A stretch of 64,000 nt of DNA from assembly GCA_002397315.1 (NCBI GenBank), contig DHAE01000029.1, forward strand, positions 216,486 to 280,485, in the 5' to 3' direction. Shown here one piece after another: positions 7,874-15,532 of the stretch; position 1 is the stretch's first letter, and each line of letters starts with the position of its first letter. The DNA is from Comamonadaceae bacterium UBA4962. Its GTDB lineage: Bacteria > Pseudomonadota > Gammaproteobacteria > Burkholderiales > Burkholderiaceae_C. The translations under genes and the position numbers were made by a program. The notes under the pieces were generated by a model. That model saw only the letters and a program-made list of their open reading frames with translations, was not told the origin of the DNA and made no database searches.

Positions 7874-9142
7874 TCAATCGTCGAACAGCCGCCCCGTCTC
7901 GGGCACCCGGGCCGCCGCCTCGGCCTCTCGCGCCTCCTCTTCCGTCAACAGGTTGCCCACGCGCACGCCGAGCAGCCGCAGGCGCCTGTCCAGCGGCACG
8001 CGCTTGAGGCATTCGCCGGCCGCGCGCCGGATCGCGGCGGCGTCGCGCGTGTGGGCGGCAATCGTCTGGTCGCGCGTGGCGATCTTGAAGTCGTCGTAGC
8101 GCAGCTTGATGCCGATGGTCTTGCCCACGTAGCCCTTGCGGCGCAGGTCTTCGGCCACGCGTTCGCACAGGTCGGTGAAGATGCGGCCGAGTTCCGCGCG
8201 GTCGCGCACGGCGTGCAGGTCGCGGTCGAAGGTGGTCTCGCGGCTCATGGAGACGGGCTCGCTCTCGGTCACCACGGCGCGGTCGTCGCGCCCCCAGGCG
8301 GCCTCGTGCAGCCAGGCGCCGTAGGCCTTGCCGAAGGTGCGCACCAGCCAGTCGCGCGGGCGCGCGGCGAGGTCGCCGATGGTGTGGATGCCGTACGACT
8401 GCAGCTTGGCGTCCGCCTTGGGGCCGATGCCGTTGATCTTGCGGCAGGCGAGCGGCCAGATCGCCGATTCCAGGTCGCCCTCGTGCACGATCGAGATGCC
8501 GTTGGGTTTGTTGAACTCGCTCGCCATCTTGGCGATGAGCTTGTTGGGCGCCACGCCGAGCGAGCAGGTCAGGCCCGTGGCGTCGAAGATGCTCTTCTGG
8601 ATGAGCCGCGCGAGCACCCGCCCGCCCTCGCGCTGGCCGCCGGGCACGTGGGTGAAGTCGATGTACACCTCGTCCACGCCACGGTCTTCCATGACCGGCG
8701 CGATCGAGAGGATGATGTCCTTGAACTGCCGCGAGAAGCGCCGGTAGGACGCGAAATCCACGGGCAGCAGGATGGCCTGCGGGCACAGCCGCGAGGCTTT
8801 CATGAGCCCCATGGCCGAGCCCACGCCGAACTGCCGCGCCGGATAGGTGGCGGTGGTGATCACGCCGCGCCCCACGTAGTCGCGCAGCAGCGGAAACGCC
8901 TCCACGGGAATCTCGGATTCGCGGCCTGCATAGGCGCGCGCGAGCGCGTCGTCCTCGCTGCGCCGGCCGCCGCCGATCACCGCCGGCAGGCCCTTGAGTT
9001 GCGGGTAGCGCAGCAGTTCGACCGAGGCGTAGAACGCGTCCATGTCGAGGTGGGCGATGCGGCGCGGCAGCGACGGCTCCGTGGGCCGAGCCGGCGCCTG
9101 TGCGGGCGGCGGCGGGACGGGCGGATCGGTAGGGGCGCTCAC
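7874..9142 (-). CDS. dinB: DNA polymerase IV (Y-family translesion polymerase)
   Basis: An error-prone polymerase that bypasses lesions and stalled forks. It has the palm motifs DMDAFYASVE and GVDEVYIDFT carrying the metal-binding acidic residues, a helix-hairpin-helix (INGIGPKADAKLQ), and the little-finger domain (VSMSRETTFDRDL onward). It ends in GRLFDD, resembling a clamp-binding tail. About 422 residues from a GTG at 9142; an ATG at 9220 would add 26 Arg/Gly-rich residues unlike the family, so the GTG is preferred. The 3' end almost abuts the convergent ART-like gene. No clear LexA site was seen upstream. Confidence 0.92.
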   Translation of the reverse strand: MSAPTDPPVPPPPAQAPARPTEPSLPRRIAHLDMDAFYASVELLRYPQLKGLPAVIGGGRRSEDDALARAYAGRESEIPVEAFPLLRDYVGRGVITTATYPARQFGVGSAMGLMKASRLCPQAILLPVDFASYRRFSRQFKDIILSIAPVMEDRGVDEVYIDFTHVPGGQREGGRVLARLIQKSIFDATGLTCSLGVAPNKLIAKMASEFNKPNGISIVHEGDLESAIWPLACRKINGIGPKADAKLQSYGIHTIGDLAARPRDWLVRTFGKAYGAWLHEAAWGRDDRAVVTESEPVSMSRETTFDRDLHAVRDRAELGRIFTDLCERVAEDLRRKGYVGKTIGIKLRYDDFKIATRDQTIAAHTRDAAAIRRAAGECLKRVPLDRRLRLLGVRVGNLLTEEEAREAEAAARVPETGRLFDD

Positions 9143-9252
9143 GCTCCGGATTGTGCCGCGTGGGCGGGCGCCGCGCTGGCCTCGCCAGGGAAGCCCCGCG
9201 GTGCCTGCGGAGCGCTCCAACGCCCGTCCGCAAGGCGTGCGGACGGAAACGC

Positions 9253-9864
9253 TCAGCGCACCGTGATGACGTCCCGGTGCATCGGCGCGAGCAGCGCGAG
9301 CAGGCGGCTCTGCTGGGTGAAGGGTACGCCCTCGGCGTCCATCGCGGCCTGCAGCAGTTCCACGAGCGCATTGAAGTCGCTCTTGCGGATCTGCAGGTCG
9401 GCATGGGCGGCGCGCATGTCGGCGCCCTCGTAGACGCAGGGCCCACCGGTCAGCACGCAGATCTGGTCCGTGAGACTTTCCTTGAGCGCCTTCGGGTTGG
9501 TTTCCTTGAAGATCGGGCCGATGCGCGCATCGCGGAAAGCCGAATCGACGAGGCGGTCCATGATGCGCGCGATGCCCTCCTTGCGGCCGAGCGCGTCGTA
9601 GAGGCCCGCGGGAATGCCGCCGGCCGGCACACTGGCGGACACGCTCGGGGCGAGCGCCGCGCGCGCAGGCGCCGCAGAAGGCCCAGGTTGCGCTGGTTGC
9701 GCTGGTTGCGCACCAACGTGCGGGGCGGTGCCTGCCACCAGCATCGCCAGCGCGGCCAACACCCCCATGGCCGCCGGGCGGAACCGGGCCGGCGCACCGC
9801 CGGCATGCTGCAGGCAGCAGGGACGCGTGCGCGGGACAAGGAAAGACAGGAAACGGTTGGGCAT
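9253..9864 (-). CDS. Exported group I truncated-haemoglobin-like protein
   Basis: About 203 residues. After a charged N-terminus there is one hydrophobic segment (MGVLAALAMLVAGTAP) ending near a likely AxA cleavage site, then a Pro/Ala/Gln-rich linker with AQP repeats. The C-terminal domain of about 115 residues has the truncated-globin pattern: DALGRKEGIARIMDRLV, a conserved GGPCVYEG, and the probable haem-ligating proximal His in MRAAHADLQI. Such globins bind O2 or NO; export to the periplasm is unusual. It lies 28 bp downstream of the DUF3034 gene, so they are probably co-transcribed. A start at 9924 is possible but would run into DUF3034. Confidence 0.82.
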   Translation of the reverse strand: MPNRFLSFLVPRTRPCCLQHAGGAPARFRPAAMGVLAALAMLVAGTAPHVGAQPAQPAQPGPSAAPARAALAPSVSASVPAGGIPAGLYDALGRKEGIARIMDRLVDSAFRDARIGPIFKETNPKALKESLTDQICVLTGGPCVYEGADMRAAHADLQIRKSDFNALVELLQAAMDAEGVPFTQQSRLLALLAPMHRDVITVR

Positions 9865-9892
9865 GGCGCTGAGCTCCGATGCGTCGGGGTCT

Positions 9893-10849
9893 TCAGTACG
9901 CCGCCTGCAGCGACACGTAGGCACCGCGCTGCCGGCGGTTGGCCGTCACGCCGGGCACGACGCGGCCCAGGTCCACGTAGGCGAGTGTCACGGACAGGTG
10001 CTTGCTGGGCGCCCAGACGAGGAACACGTCGCGCCAGTCGTCCTCGCGCAGCGCGTCGCCGAGGCCTGCCGCGCGGCCCAGGGCGCGCAGGTTGTCGGGC
10101 TTGAAGCGCCATTCCGCGCCGATCGCCAGGTCGCGCCGCAACAGGTAGGCGACCGAGAACTCCGGCTGCAGCGAGCGGCCCGATTTGCCGGGTGCATTCG
10201 CCCCGAAGCCCAGCAGGCCGTTCTGGTTGGCGTTGGTCGAGCGCAGGGTGGCATGCACGAGCAGGTTGCGGTCCAGCAGCAGCTTGGTGGCGCTGATGTA
10301 GACGTCGGTGCCTTCCGTGTCGGCCCCCAGGAACTGGACCACGCCGCCGGCTGACGCGGGATGCAGGCGCTTGTGCTCCACGCCGACGGCGATCTGCGGC
10401 ATGGGCGAGTCGCTGTCGAGCACCGCATCGCCCAGCAGCCGCACCTTGGCGCCGATGATGTCCATCTTGAGGTGCAGATCGGGCTCCACGCCGAACGGTG
10501 CGACCGCGTTGAGCGCCGCGGCGGGCGCCGCGCCGAAATCCTGGCGCGCCACCGACAGCTCGACCCGGTCGTAGAGGCCGAGCGCGAGGCCGGAACTGGT
10601 GAGCCCGTAGTCCCGCGTGCGCAGGCGGGTGGCGAAGGCGCTCACGCCGATCTCGCCCTCGGTGGCGTTGGTGCCAATCACGGCCCAGGGCGTGAGCCCA
10701 CCGCCTGCCGCGCCGGAGATGGAACTGACGCCGCCGGTGAGCGGTAGCTTGCCGGTGTCGGCGACCGTGGCGGCAGGCAGCGCCAGCGCGAGGCCGGCGA
10801 GCACGGGCACGTGGAATGCTCGCAGGGCGAGCCAGCGGCGAAACCTCAT
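9893..10849 (-). CDS. DUF3034 family exported protein, probable outer-membrane beta-barrel
   Basis: 318 residues with a signal peptide (LAGLALALPAATVA) followed by LPLTGGVSSISGAAGGGL, the typical DUF3034 opening, and a long run of alternating hydrophobic/polar strands ending in AYVSLQAAY. The terminal aromatic residue suits an outer-membrane barrel. Function is unknown; in this family it is often found beside a small globin, as here. The start at 10849 has a strong GGGAGGG ribosome site 8-10 bases upstream. It is the first gene after the sigma/anti-sigma pair on the same strand, 128 bp from the anti-sigma stop. Confidence 0.82.
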   Translation of the reverse strand: MRFRRWLALRAFHVPVLAGLALALPAATVADTGKLPLTGGVSSISGAAGGGLTPWAVIGTNATEGEIGVSAFATRLRTRDYGLTSSGLALGLYDRVELSVARQDFGAAPAAALNAVAPFGVEPDLHLKMDIIGAKVRLLGDAVLDSDSPMPQIAVGVEHKRLHPASAGGVVQFLGADTEGTDVYISATKLLLDRNLLVHATLRSTNANQNGLLGFGANAPGKSGRSLQPEFSVAYLLRRDLAIGAEWRFKPDNLRALGRAAGLGDALREDDWRDVFLVWAPSKHLSVTLAYVDLGRVVPGVTANRRQRGAYVSLQAAY

Positions 10850-10961
10850 GGATGAACCCTCCCGGGCCAAAGTATGCCAGCGGGAGGGTCTTCGCGGCCT
10901 CTGGTTTTTCCCGGTTTCGACCGGTTCTGCTGCGCGGTGCGCGGCGGCCCACACCGGCTCT

Positions 10962-10977
10962 GAACGTGTTGACGTTC
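10962..10977. promoter_or_regulatory. Inverted repeat directly after the anti-sigma stop codon
   Basis: GAACGT-GTTG-ACGTTC, a perfect 6-bp dyad, begins at the base next to the anti-sigma stop (TGA at 10978-10980 on the minus strand) and lies 113 bp before the DUF3034 start. It could be a weak hairpin or a protein-binding site. There is no U-tract, so an intrinsic terminator is unlikely. Confidence 0.4.
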
Positions 10978-11787
10978 TCAGGTCATGCGCTCGATGAGTG
11001 CGCCCTGGAAGAGCACCGGCCCGGTCGGCCCGCGGTCGCCCGGCACGCCGCCGTGCGGCTCCAGGCTCACGGCCAGCGCCGGCACGCCCTGCACGGCGCT
11101 CTCGGGCGCCGGCAGCGTGAGCACCGCCTGGCTGCCGAGCACGCCGAGCGAGCGGGGACCGCCGCCCGGCGGCAGCGCCCAGAGCTGGAGCGATTTGTCG
11201 GCCGCCTCGCGGTAGTTGCCGACGCGCTGCAATACCAGCGCGTTCTTCGCCGCATCGAACGTGACCAGCAGCGAAGGATGCGCCTGCGGGTCCGACAGCA
11301 CCGCCACGTAGCGCACCTGCGATGCGGCGGTTTCGAGTTCGCGCTGCAGCGCGGCGATGCGCGCGCCGCTGTCGGCCCGCACCCGCTCCTGCAGGCCCAC
11401 GCCGACCACCACGGCCGCGAGCGTCGCCACGGCGCCGGCCAGTGCCGCGCCCCGCCAGAGCGCGAGGCTGCGCAGCCAGCCACCACCCGCGGGCGCTGCA
11501 GCCGTGTTGGGCGCTGTCTGCGCGCGGCGGGCCCGCTGCGCCTCGCGCGCCTGCTCGGCATCGACGAGGTTGCGGATGCGCACCCACACGGCCGGTGACG
11601 GCGCCTGCTCGGCCTGCAGTTCCGTGAGACCGGCCCAGCGGCCCTGCCAGACCAGCACGGCCGCGCGCACGGTGGCGTGTTCGCGGGCCAGGGTTTCGAG
11701 GCGGCGGCGCGCGCCGCCGCGCAGCGTTCCCAGCGCGTAGGCCGCGGCCAGGCGCTCCAGCAATTCGGGGTGGCGGTTCAGATCCAT
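10978..11787 (-). CDS. Anti-sigma factor, RskA type
   Basis: 269 residues. The cytoplasmic N-terminus (LAAAYALGTLRGGARRRLE) is the sigma-binding helical module of RskA-like anti-sigma factors and lacks the zinc-binding HxxxCxxC of ZAS members. One transmembrane helix (about 112-131, GAALAGAVATLAAVVVGVGL) leads to a periplasmic domain with SLQLWALPPGGGP, a hallmark of the RskA C-terminal domain. It holds the partner sigma factor at the membrane until proteolysis. The gene lies 39 bp after the sigma gene. Confidence 0.9.
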   Translation of the reverse strand: MDLNRHPELLERLAAAYALGTLRGGARRRLETLAREHATVRAAVLVWQGRWAGLTELQAEQAPSPAVWVRIRNLVDAEQAREAQRARRAQTAPNTAAAPAGGGWLRSLALWRGAALAGAVATLAAVVVGVGLQERVRADSGARIAALQRELETAASQVRYVAVLSDPQAHPSLLVTFDAAKNALVLQRVGNYREAADKSLQLWALPPGGGPRSLGVLGSQAVLTLPAPESAVQGVPALAVSLEPHGGVPGDRGPTGPVLFQGALIERMT

Positions 11788-11826
11788 GGCGGGCGTGCCT
11801 TCCTGTCCATATCGTTCGCGGGCGCG

Positions 11827-12405
11827 TCAGGCATAGCGCGCCATGCAATCGCGCAGCTTCTCGAGGCTGCGCCGGATCCACGTCTTCACGGTGCCCAGGG
11901 GCAACTGCAGCTGCTCGGCCAGCTCGCCGTGGCTCAGGTCGCGCAGGTAGGCCAGGCTCACCACCTCGCGCTGCCGGCTCTCCAGCCGGCCCAGGCACTG
12001 GTGGAGCGCCGTGGCCTCCTGGCTGGCCTCGGTGAGGTCGGCGGGCGTGGGGTCGGCATCACGCAGGGTCTGCGCCACCGTGTCGTCGAATTCCTGCGTG
12101 AGGTGCGCGCGGTCGGAGGTGCGGCGGCGCAGGTGGTCGAGCGCGCGGCTGCGCACGATCATGCCCATCCACGCCAGGGGCGGGCTGAGCGTGGCGTGGT
12201 AGCCGGAGGCCGTGCGCCAGATGGCGAGGAATGCCTCCTGCAGCACGTCCTCGGCGGCCTCCCGCTGGCCGACGACGCGCAGCGCGACGCCGTACAGCCG
12301 CGATCCCGCGCGGTCGTAAAGCAGCTTCAGCGCGGCGTCGTCCTGCCGCGCGACGCGTTCGATGAGTTCCATCAGTTCCTGATCCGTGCAAGAAGGCGTG
12401 CCCAT
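11827..12405 (-). CDS. ECF RNA polymerase sigma factor, SigK-like
   Basis: 192 residues with sigma region 2 (AEDVLQEAFLAIWRTA) and region 4 (REVVSLAYLRDLSHGELAEQL, then GTVKTWIRRSLEKLR). The RskA-type partner downstream places it with the SigK-like ECF group, which responds to envelope or redox stress. The upstream minus strand carries TTGGATCC-N16-CGTA about 60 bases before the ATG, and almost the same motif faces the DUF3455 gene, so autoregulation and control of DUF3455 are likely. Confidence 0.93.
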   Translation of the reverse strand: MGTPSCTDQELMELIERVARQDDAALKLLYDRAGSRLYGVALRVVGQREAAEDVLQEAFLAIWRTASGYHATLSPPLAWMGMIVRSRALDHLRRRTSDRAHLTQEFDDTVAQTLRDADPTPADLTEASQEATALHQCLGRLESRQREVVSLAYLRDLSHGELAEQLQLPLGTVKTWIRRSLEKLRDCMARYA

Positions 12406-12463
12406 CCGCCGATTGTGGGGGAAAGGCGGGGCATCCGGGCCGAATGCGCCGCCATGCCGGGGA

Positions 12464-12491
12464 TACGCGCGCCGGGCCCGGCCGGATCCAA
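12464..12491 (-). promoter_or_regulatory. Candidate ECF promoter of the sigma gene (autoregulation)
   Basis: Minus strand: -35-like TTGGATCC at 12484-12491, a 16-bp spacer, then CGTA at 12464-12467. It matches in sequence and spacing the plus-strand motif at 12535-12562. Transcription would start near 12457, leaving about 50 bases of leader before the sigma ATG. The 320-bp region between the sigma gene and DUF3455 (12406-12725) holds nothing else recognisable. Confidence 0.6.
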
Positions 12492-12534
12492 GTCCTCGCC
12501 CCCGCCCGGGTCATTCGGAAAAAATTTCGCCGGT

Positions 12535-12562
12535 TTGAATCCAGCCGGACGCGGCCTGCGTA
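12535..12562 (+). promoter_or_regulatory. Candidate ECF promoter of the DUF3455 gene
   Basis: TTGAATCC at 12535-12542, a 16-bp spacer, and CGTA at 12559-12562. Seven of eight -35 bases, all four -10 bases and the spacing match the motif upstream of the ECF sigma gene on the other strand. It lies about 160 bp before the DUF3455 ATG, so the leader would be long. Confidence 0.55.
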
Positions 12563-12725
12563 CAGGGGATGACCACTCCCGAAAAACACAGCACACAACA
12601 GCAAGGGAGTCCGCGCCACGGCGCGCGGGCGCGGCCGGTCCGGAGGGATCCGGCCGCACGGTGCAGGGTTTACCCGTGCGCTTTCCGATTCCCTTTTGCA
12701 TCCACAACCACCAAGGAGTGTTCCC

Positions 12726-13277
12726 ATGCGAGTCCATCTTCCCATCGCCATCGCAGCCACCCTGGGCCTCGCCGCCTGCAGCCACATGGGCAACGGCGCC
12801 CCCAAGGCACCCTTCTCGCAATCGTCGCTGCCCACCGCCGTGCAGGTGCCCGCCGGTCACACGGTGGCCATGGAAACCGTGGGCAAGGGCGAGATCACCT
12901 ACGAATGCCGCGCCAAGAAGGACATGCCGAGCGATTACGAATGGGTGTTCGTCGGCCCGGACGCCAAGCTCTGGGACCGCAAGGGCGGCATGGTCGGCCG
13001 CTACTGGGGCCCGCCCGCCACCTGGGAGAGCAGCGACGGCTCGAAGGTGACCGCCACGCAGGTGGCCGTGGTGCCCGCGGGCAGCGGCAACATCCCGCTG
13101 CAGCTGGTCAAGGCGAATCCCGCCACCGGCATGGGCGCGATGCAGGGCGTGACGTACATCCAGCGCGTGGCCACCCAGGGCGGCGTGGCACCCGCCATGC
13201 CCTGCGCGGCCGCCAATGCGGGCCAGAAGCAGGTGGTGAAGTACCAGGCCGACTACATCTTCTGGCGCGCGGCCTGA
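12726..13277 (+). CDS. DUF3455 family lipoprotein
   Basis: 183 residues. The signal peptide ends in a lipobox (GLAACSHM), so it is probably a lipoprotein. The mature part contains GKGEITYECRAKKD and YEWVFVGPDAKLWDRKG, characteristic of DUF3455, whose biochemical role is unknown. The start at 12726 has a strong AAGGAG 8-13 bases upstream. It diverges from the ECF sigma gene and carries the same promoter motif, which suggests it is a stress-response output of that sigma factor. Confidence 0.88.
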   Translation: MRVHLPIAIAATLGLAACSHMGNGAPKAPFSQSSLPTAVQVPAGHTVAMETVGKGEITYECRAKKDMPSDYEWVFVGPDAKLWDRKGGMVGRYWGPPATWESSDGSKVTATQVAVVPAGSGNIPLQLVKANPATGMGAMQGVTYIQRVATQGGVAPAMPCAAANAGQKQVVKYQADYIFWRAA

Positions 13278-13315
13278 CGTCCGGCCGGTACGGCCCGGCA
13301 CGTTCGGGCACGGCG

Positions 13316-13353
13316 AAAAAAAGCCCCGGGAGCATCCGCTCCCGGGGCTTTTT
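13316..13353. terminator. Bidirectional intrinsic terminator
   Basis: An 11-bp GC-rich stem (GCCCCGGGAGC at 13323-13333, ATCC loop, GCTCCCGGGGC at 13338-13348) is flanked by seven A on the left and five T on the right. It can therefore stop both the plus-strand DUF3455 transcript and the convergent minus-strand chemoreceptor transcript. Confidence 0.92.
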
Positions 13354-13373
13354 GCTGGGCGCGCCGCGCGGGC

Positions 13374-15302
13374 TCAGGCCCCGGCGGGCAGCCGGAACAT
13401 GGCGACGGTGTCCACCAGCTGCTGCGCCTGCGACTTCAGGCTGCTGGCCGCGGCGGCGCTCTCCTCCACCAGCGCGGCGTTCTGCTGCGTGGCATTGTCC
13501 ATCTGGCTCACGGCCTCGCCCACCTGGGCCACGCCCTCGCTCTGCTCGACCGTGGCCGAACTGATCTCGCCGACGATGCCGCTCACCTTGCGGATGGATT
13601 CCACGATCTCGCCCATGGTCGAGCCCGCCTGGTCCACCAGCGCGGTGCCGGTGGCCACCTGCGAGACGCTGGCGGTGATGAGCTCCTTGATCTCCTTGGC
13701 GGCGCTGGCGCTGCGCTGCGCGAGGCTTCGCACCTCGCCTGCCACCACCGCGAAGCCCCGGCCCTGCTCGCCCGCACGGGCCGCCTCCACGGCCGCGTTC
13801 AGCGCCAGGATGTTCGTCTGGAACGCGATCCCGTCGATGACGCCGATGATGTCCCCGATGCGCGCCGAACTGCTGTGGATGCCGCGCATCGTCTCCACCA
13901 CCTGCTGCACGACCACCCCGCCCTGCGTGGCGACGCCGGCCGCATCCCGCGCGAGCTGGTCGGCCTGGCGCGCGTTGTCGGCGTTCTGCCGCACCGTCGA
14001 GCCCAGCTCCTCCATCGAGGCGGCGGTCTCTTCGAGCGCACTCGCCTGGCTCTCGGTGCGCTGGCTCAGGTCCGCATTGCCCTGGGCGATCTGCACGCTG
14101 GCACTCGCCACGCTCTCGGCGTTGAGGCGGACGGTGCCCACCACCGTGCCGAGCCGGGCGGTCATGGCGGCGAGCGCATGCAGCAGCCGGGCCACTTCAT
14201 CGCGGCCCCGGGGCTCGACGCGGGTCGTGAGATCGCCCTCGGCGACGGCCTCGGCCAGGCGCACGGCCTCGCCGATGGAGCGGGTCGTGGAGCGGGTGAC
14301 CATCACCATGACCCACAGGCCCGCGGCCGCCAGCGCCGCCAGCACGGTGCACAGCAGGGCAAGACCGTTGCGCAGGTTCGTGATCTGCGTGTCCAGCGAC
14401 TCCTGCAGCACGTCGAACGAGACCGCCACCAGCTCGAACTGCGTGTCGATGATGCGCGTCATGCGCGCCACCCAGTCGGCGGACGGCATGCGCAGCGTCT
14501 CGGCGCCCACGATGTTCTCGTCGGCCAGCTTGAAGCCTTCCTCGGCCGCCGCGAGCGCGGCGTCGCGCGCCTTCTCGACCGAGGCGGGCAGCTTGCCGCC
14601 GGCCGCCAGTTCCAGCGCCTTGCGCGCTTCGCCGTAATACTTGCGCACCCGGTCCGACAGGCCTTCGATGCGCGCGCGCTCCTCCGGGGCCACCTCGCCG
14701 CGGGCCAGCACCAGCGCCCCCCGGGCCCGCATCTGCCCGAGCGATTCCGTCAACTGCGGCAATTGGCCGAGCACCGCCTTTTGCAGGTAGTGGGTGCGGA
14801 TGTCGGTGTCCCGCGCCAGGCCCGAGCTGTTGGCCACGTCGTCGATCAGCCCCAGCTCGCGTTCGATGAGCGCCACGTGCAGGCGGTTGCTGTCGGCACC
14901 GCGCACGCTCTTGCCCGACACGCTCGCAGCGAGCGTGCTCCAGTCGGCGCGGATGCGGTCGATGCGCTGGTCCAGGGCACCGTCGTCCAGGCCCTTCAGG
15001 GCTTCTTTGGCGCGTGAGAGGGCAGATTCCACCTCGGCCTGCTTGGCCTGCCGGGGCGCCGCGGCCGACTCGGTGCCGCCCAGCAACGAGGCGGAAAGCC
15101 CCCGGTGCTGCTGCGTGAGCTGTACCAGCTTGAGCAGTTCCCGGGCGGGCGCCAGGCCGTGGCGTTCACGCACTGCCGTGTCGATGTCGACAAGCGTCGA
15201 ACGCACCAGCAGTACGGTCGGCAGCAGGAACATCACGAATGCGAGGCATCCGATCAGTACGAACTTGCGGGAGAACTTGAGGTTTCCGATCCAGGCGGTC
15301 AT
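13374..15302 (-). CDS. Methyl-accepting chemotaxis protein without docking pentapeptide
   Basis: 642 residues: N-terminal transmembrane helix (FVLIGCLAFVMFLLPTVLLV), a large periplasmic helical sensor (about 45-325, with TQQHRGLSASLLGG, faintly resembling NIT-type sensors), a second transmembrane helix (ALLCTVLAALAAAGLWVMVM), HAMP, and the cytoplasmic signalling hairpin whose tip reads GIAFQTNILALNAAVEAARA. It ends in VAMFRLPAGA with no WxxF-type CheR/CheB tether, unlike the second receptor in this window. The start at 15302 (MTAWIGNLKF) is chosen because the extra upstream residues lack receptor character. The ligand is unknown. Confidence 0.93.
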   Translation of the reverse strand: MTAWIGNLKFSRKFVLIGCLAFVMFLLPTVLLVRSTLVDIDTAVRERHGLAPARELLKLVQLTQQHRGLSASLLGGTESAAAPRQAKQAEVESALSRAKEALKGLDDGALDQRIDRIRADWSTLAASVSGKSVRGADSNRLHVALIERELGLIDDVANSSGLARDTDIRTHYLQKAVLGQLPQLTESLGQMRARGALVLARGEVAPEERARIEGLSDRVRKYYGEARKALELAAGGKLPASVEKARDAALAAAEEGFKLADENIVGAETLRMPSADWVARMTRIIDTQFELVAVSFDVLQESLDTQITNLRNGLALLCTVLAALAAAGLWVMVMVTRSTTRSIGEAVRLAEAVAEGDLTTRVEPRGRDEVARLLHALAAMTARLGTVVGTVRLNAESVASASVQIAQGNADLSQRTESQASALEETAASMEELGSTVRQNADNARQADQLARDAAGVATQGGVVVQQVVETMRGIHSSSARIGDIIGVIDGIAFQTNILALNAAVEAARAGEQGRGFAVVAGEVRSLAQRSASAAKEIKELITASVSQVATGTALVDQAGSTMGEIVESIRKVSGIVGEISSATVEQSEGVAQVGEAVSQMDNATQQNAALVEESAAAASSLKSQAQQLVDTVAMFRLPAGA

Positions 15303-15384
15303 GGTGGGTCGTTGTAGTCGTTGAAACACCACCCTCCGAGGCAGGAAAGTGCCAACAAACACCATGCATGCCTCAGAAAAGTGC

Positions 15385-15408
15385 AAAAACGCTCCACAAG
15401 GGAGCGTT
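15385..15408 (-). terminator. Intrinsic terminator downstream of the 2-hydroxyacid dehydrogenase gene
   Basis: On the minus strand AACGCTCC, a five-base loop and GGAGCGTT form an 8-bp stem followed by TTTTTGC. It lies about 125 bp after the stop of the gene at 15533-16693 and before the chemoreceptor start, separating the two transcripts. The remaining spacer (15409-15532) shows nothing else. Confidence 0.75.
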
Positions 15409-15532
15409 CATGCACCAAGTTTAAGCAGATCGTCCTTTTTTCGTTGTAGGTCGAGAAGCCTCCGTAAGAAACATCCGGTCATTCAAGATGCTTTTTGCAA
15501 CAAACATACGCGACAGCAGAGCAGGCTTTGCA

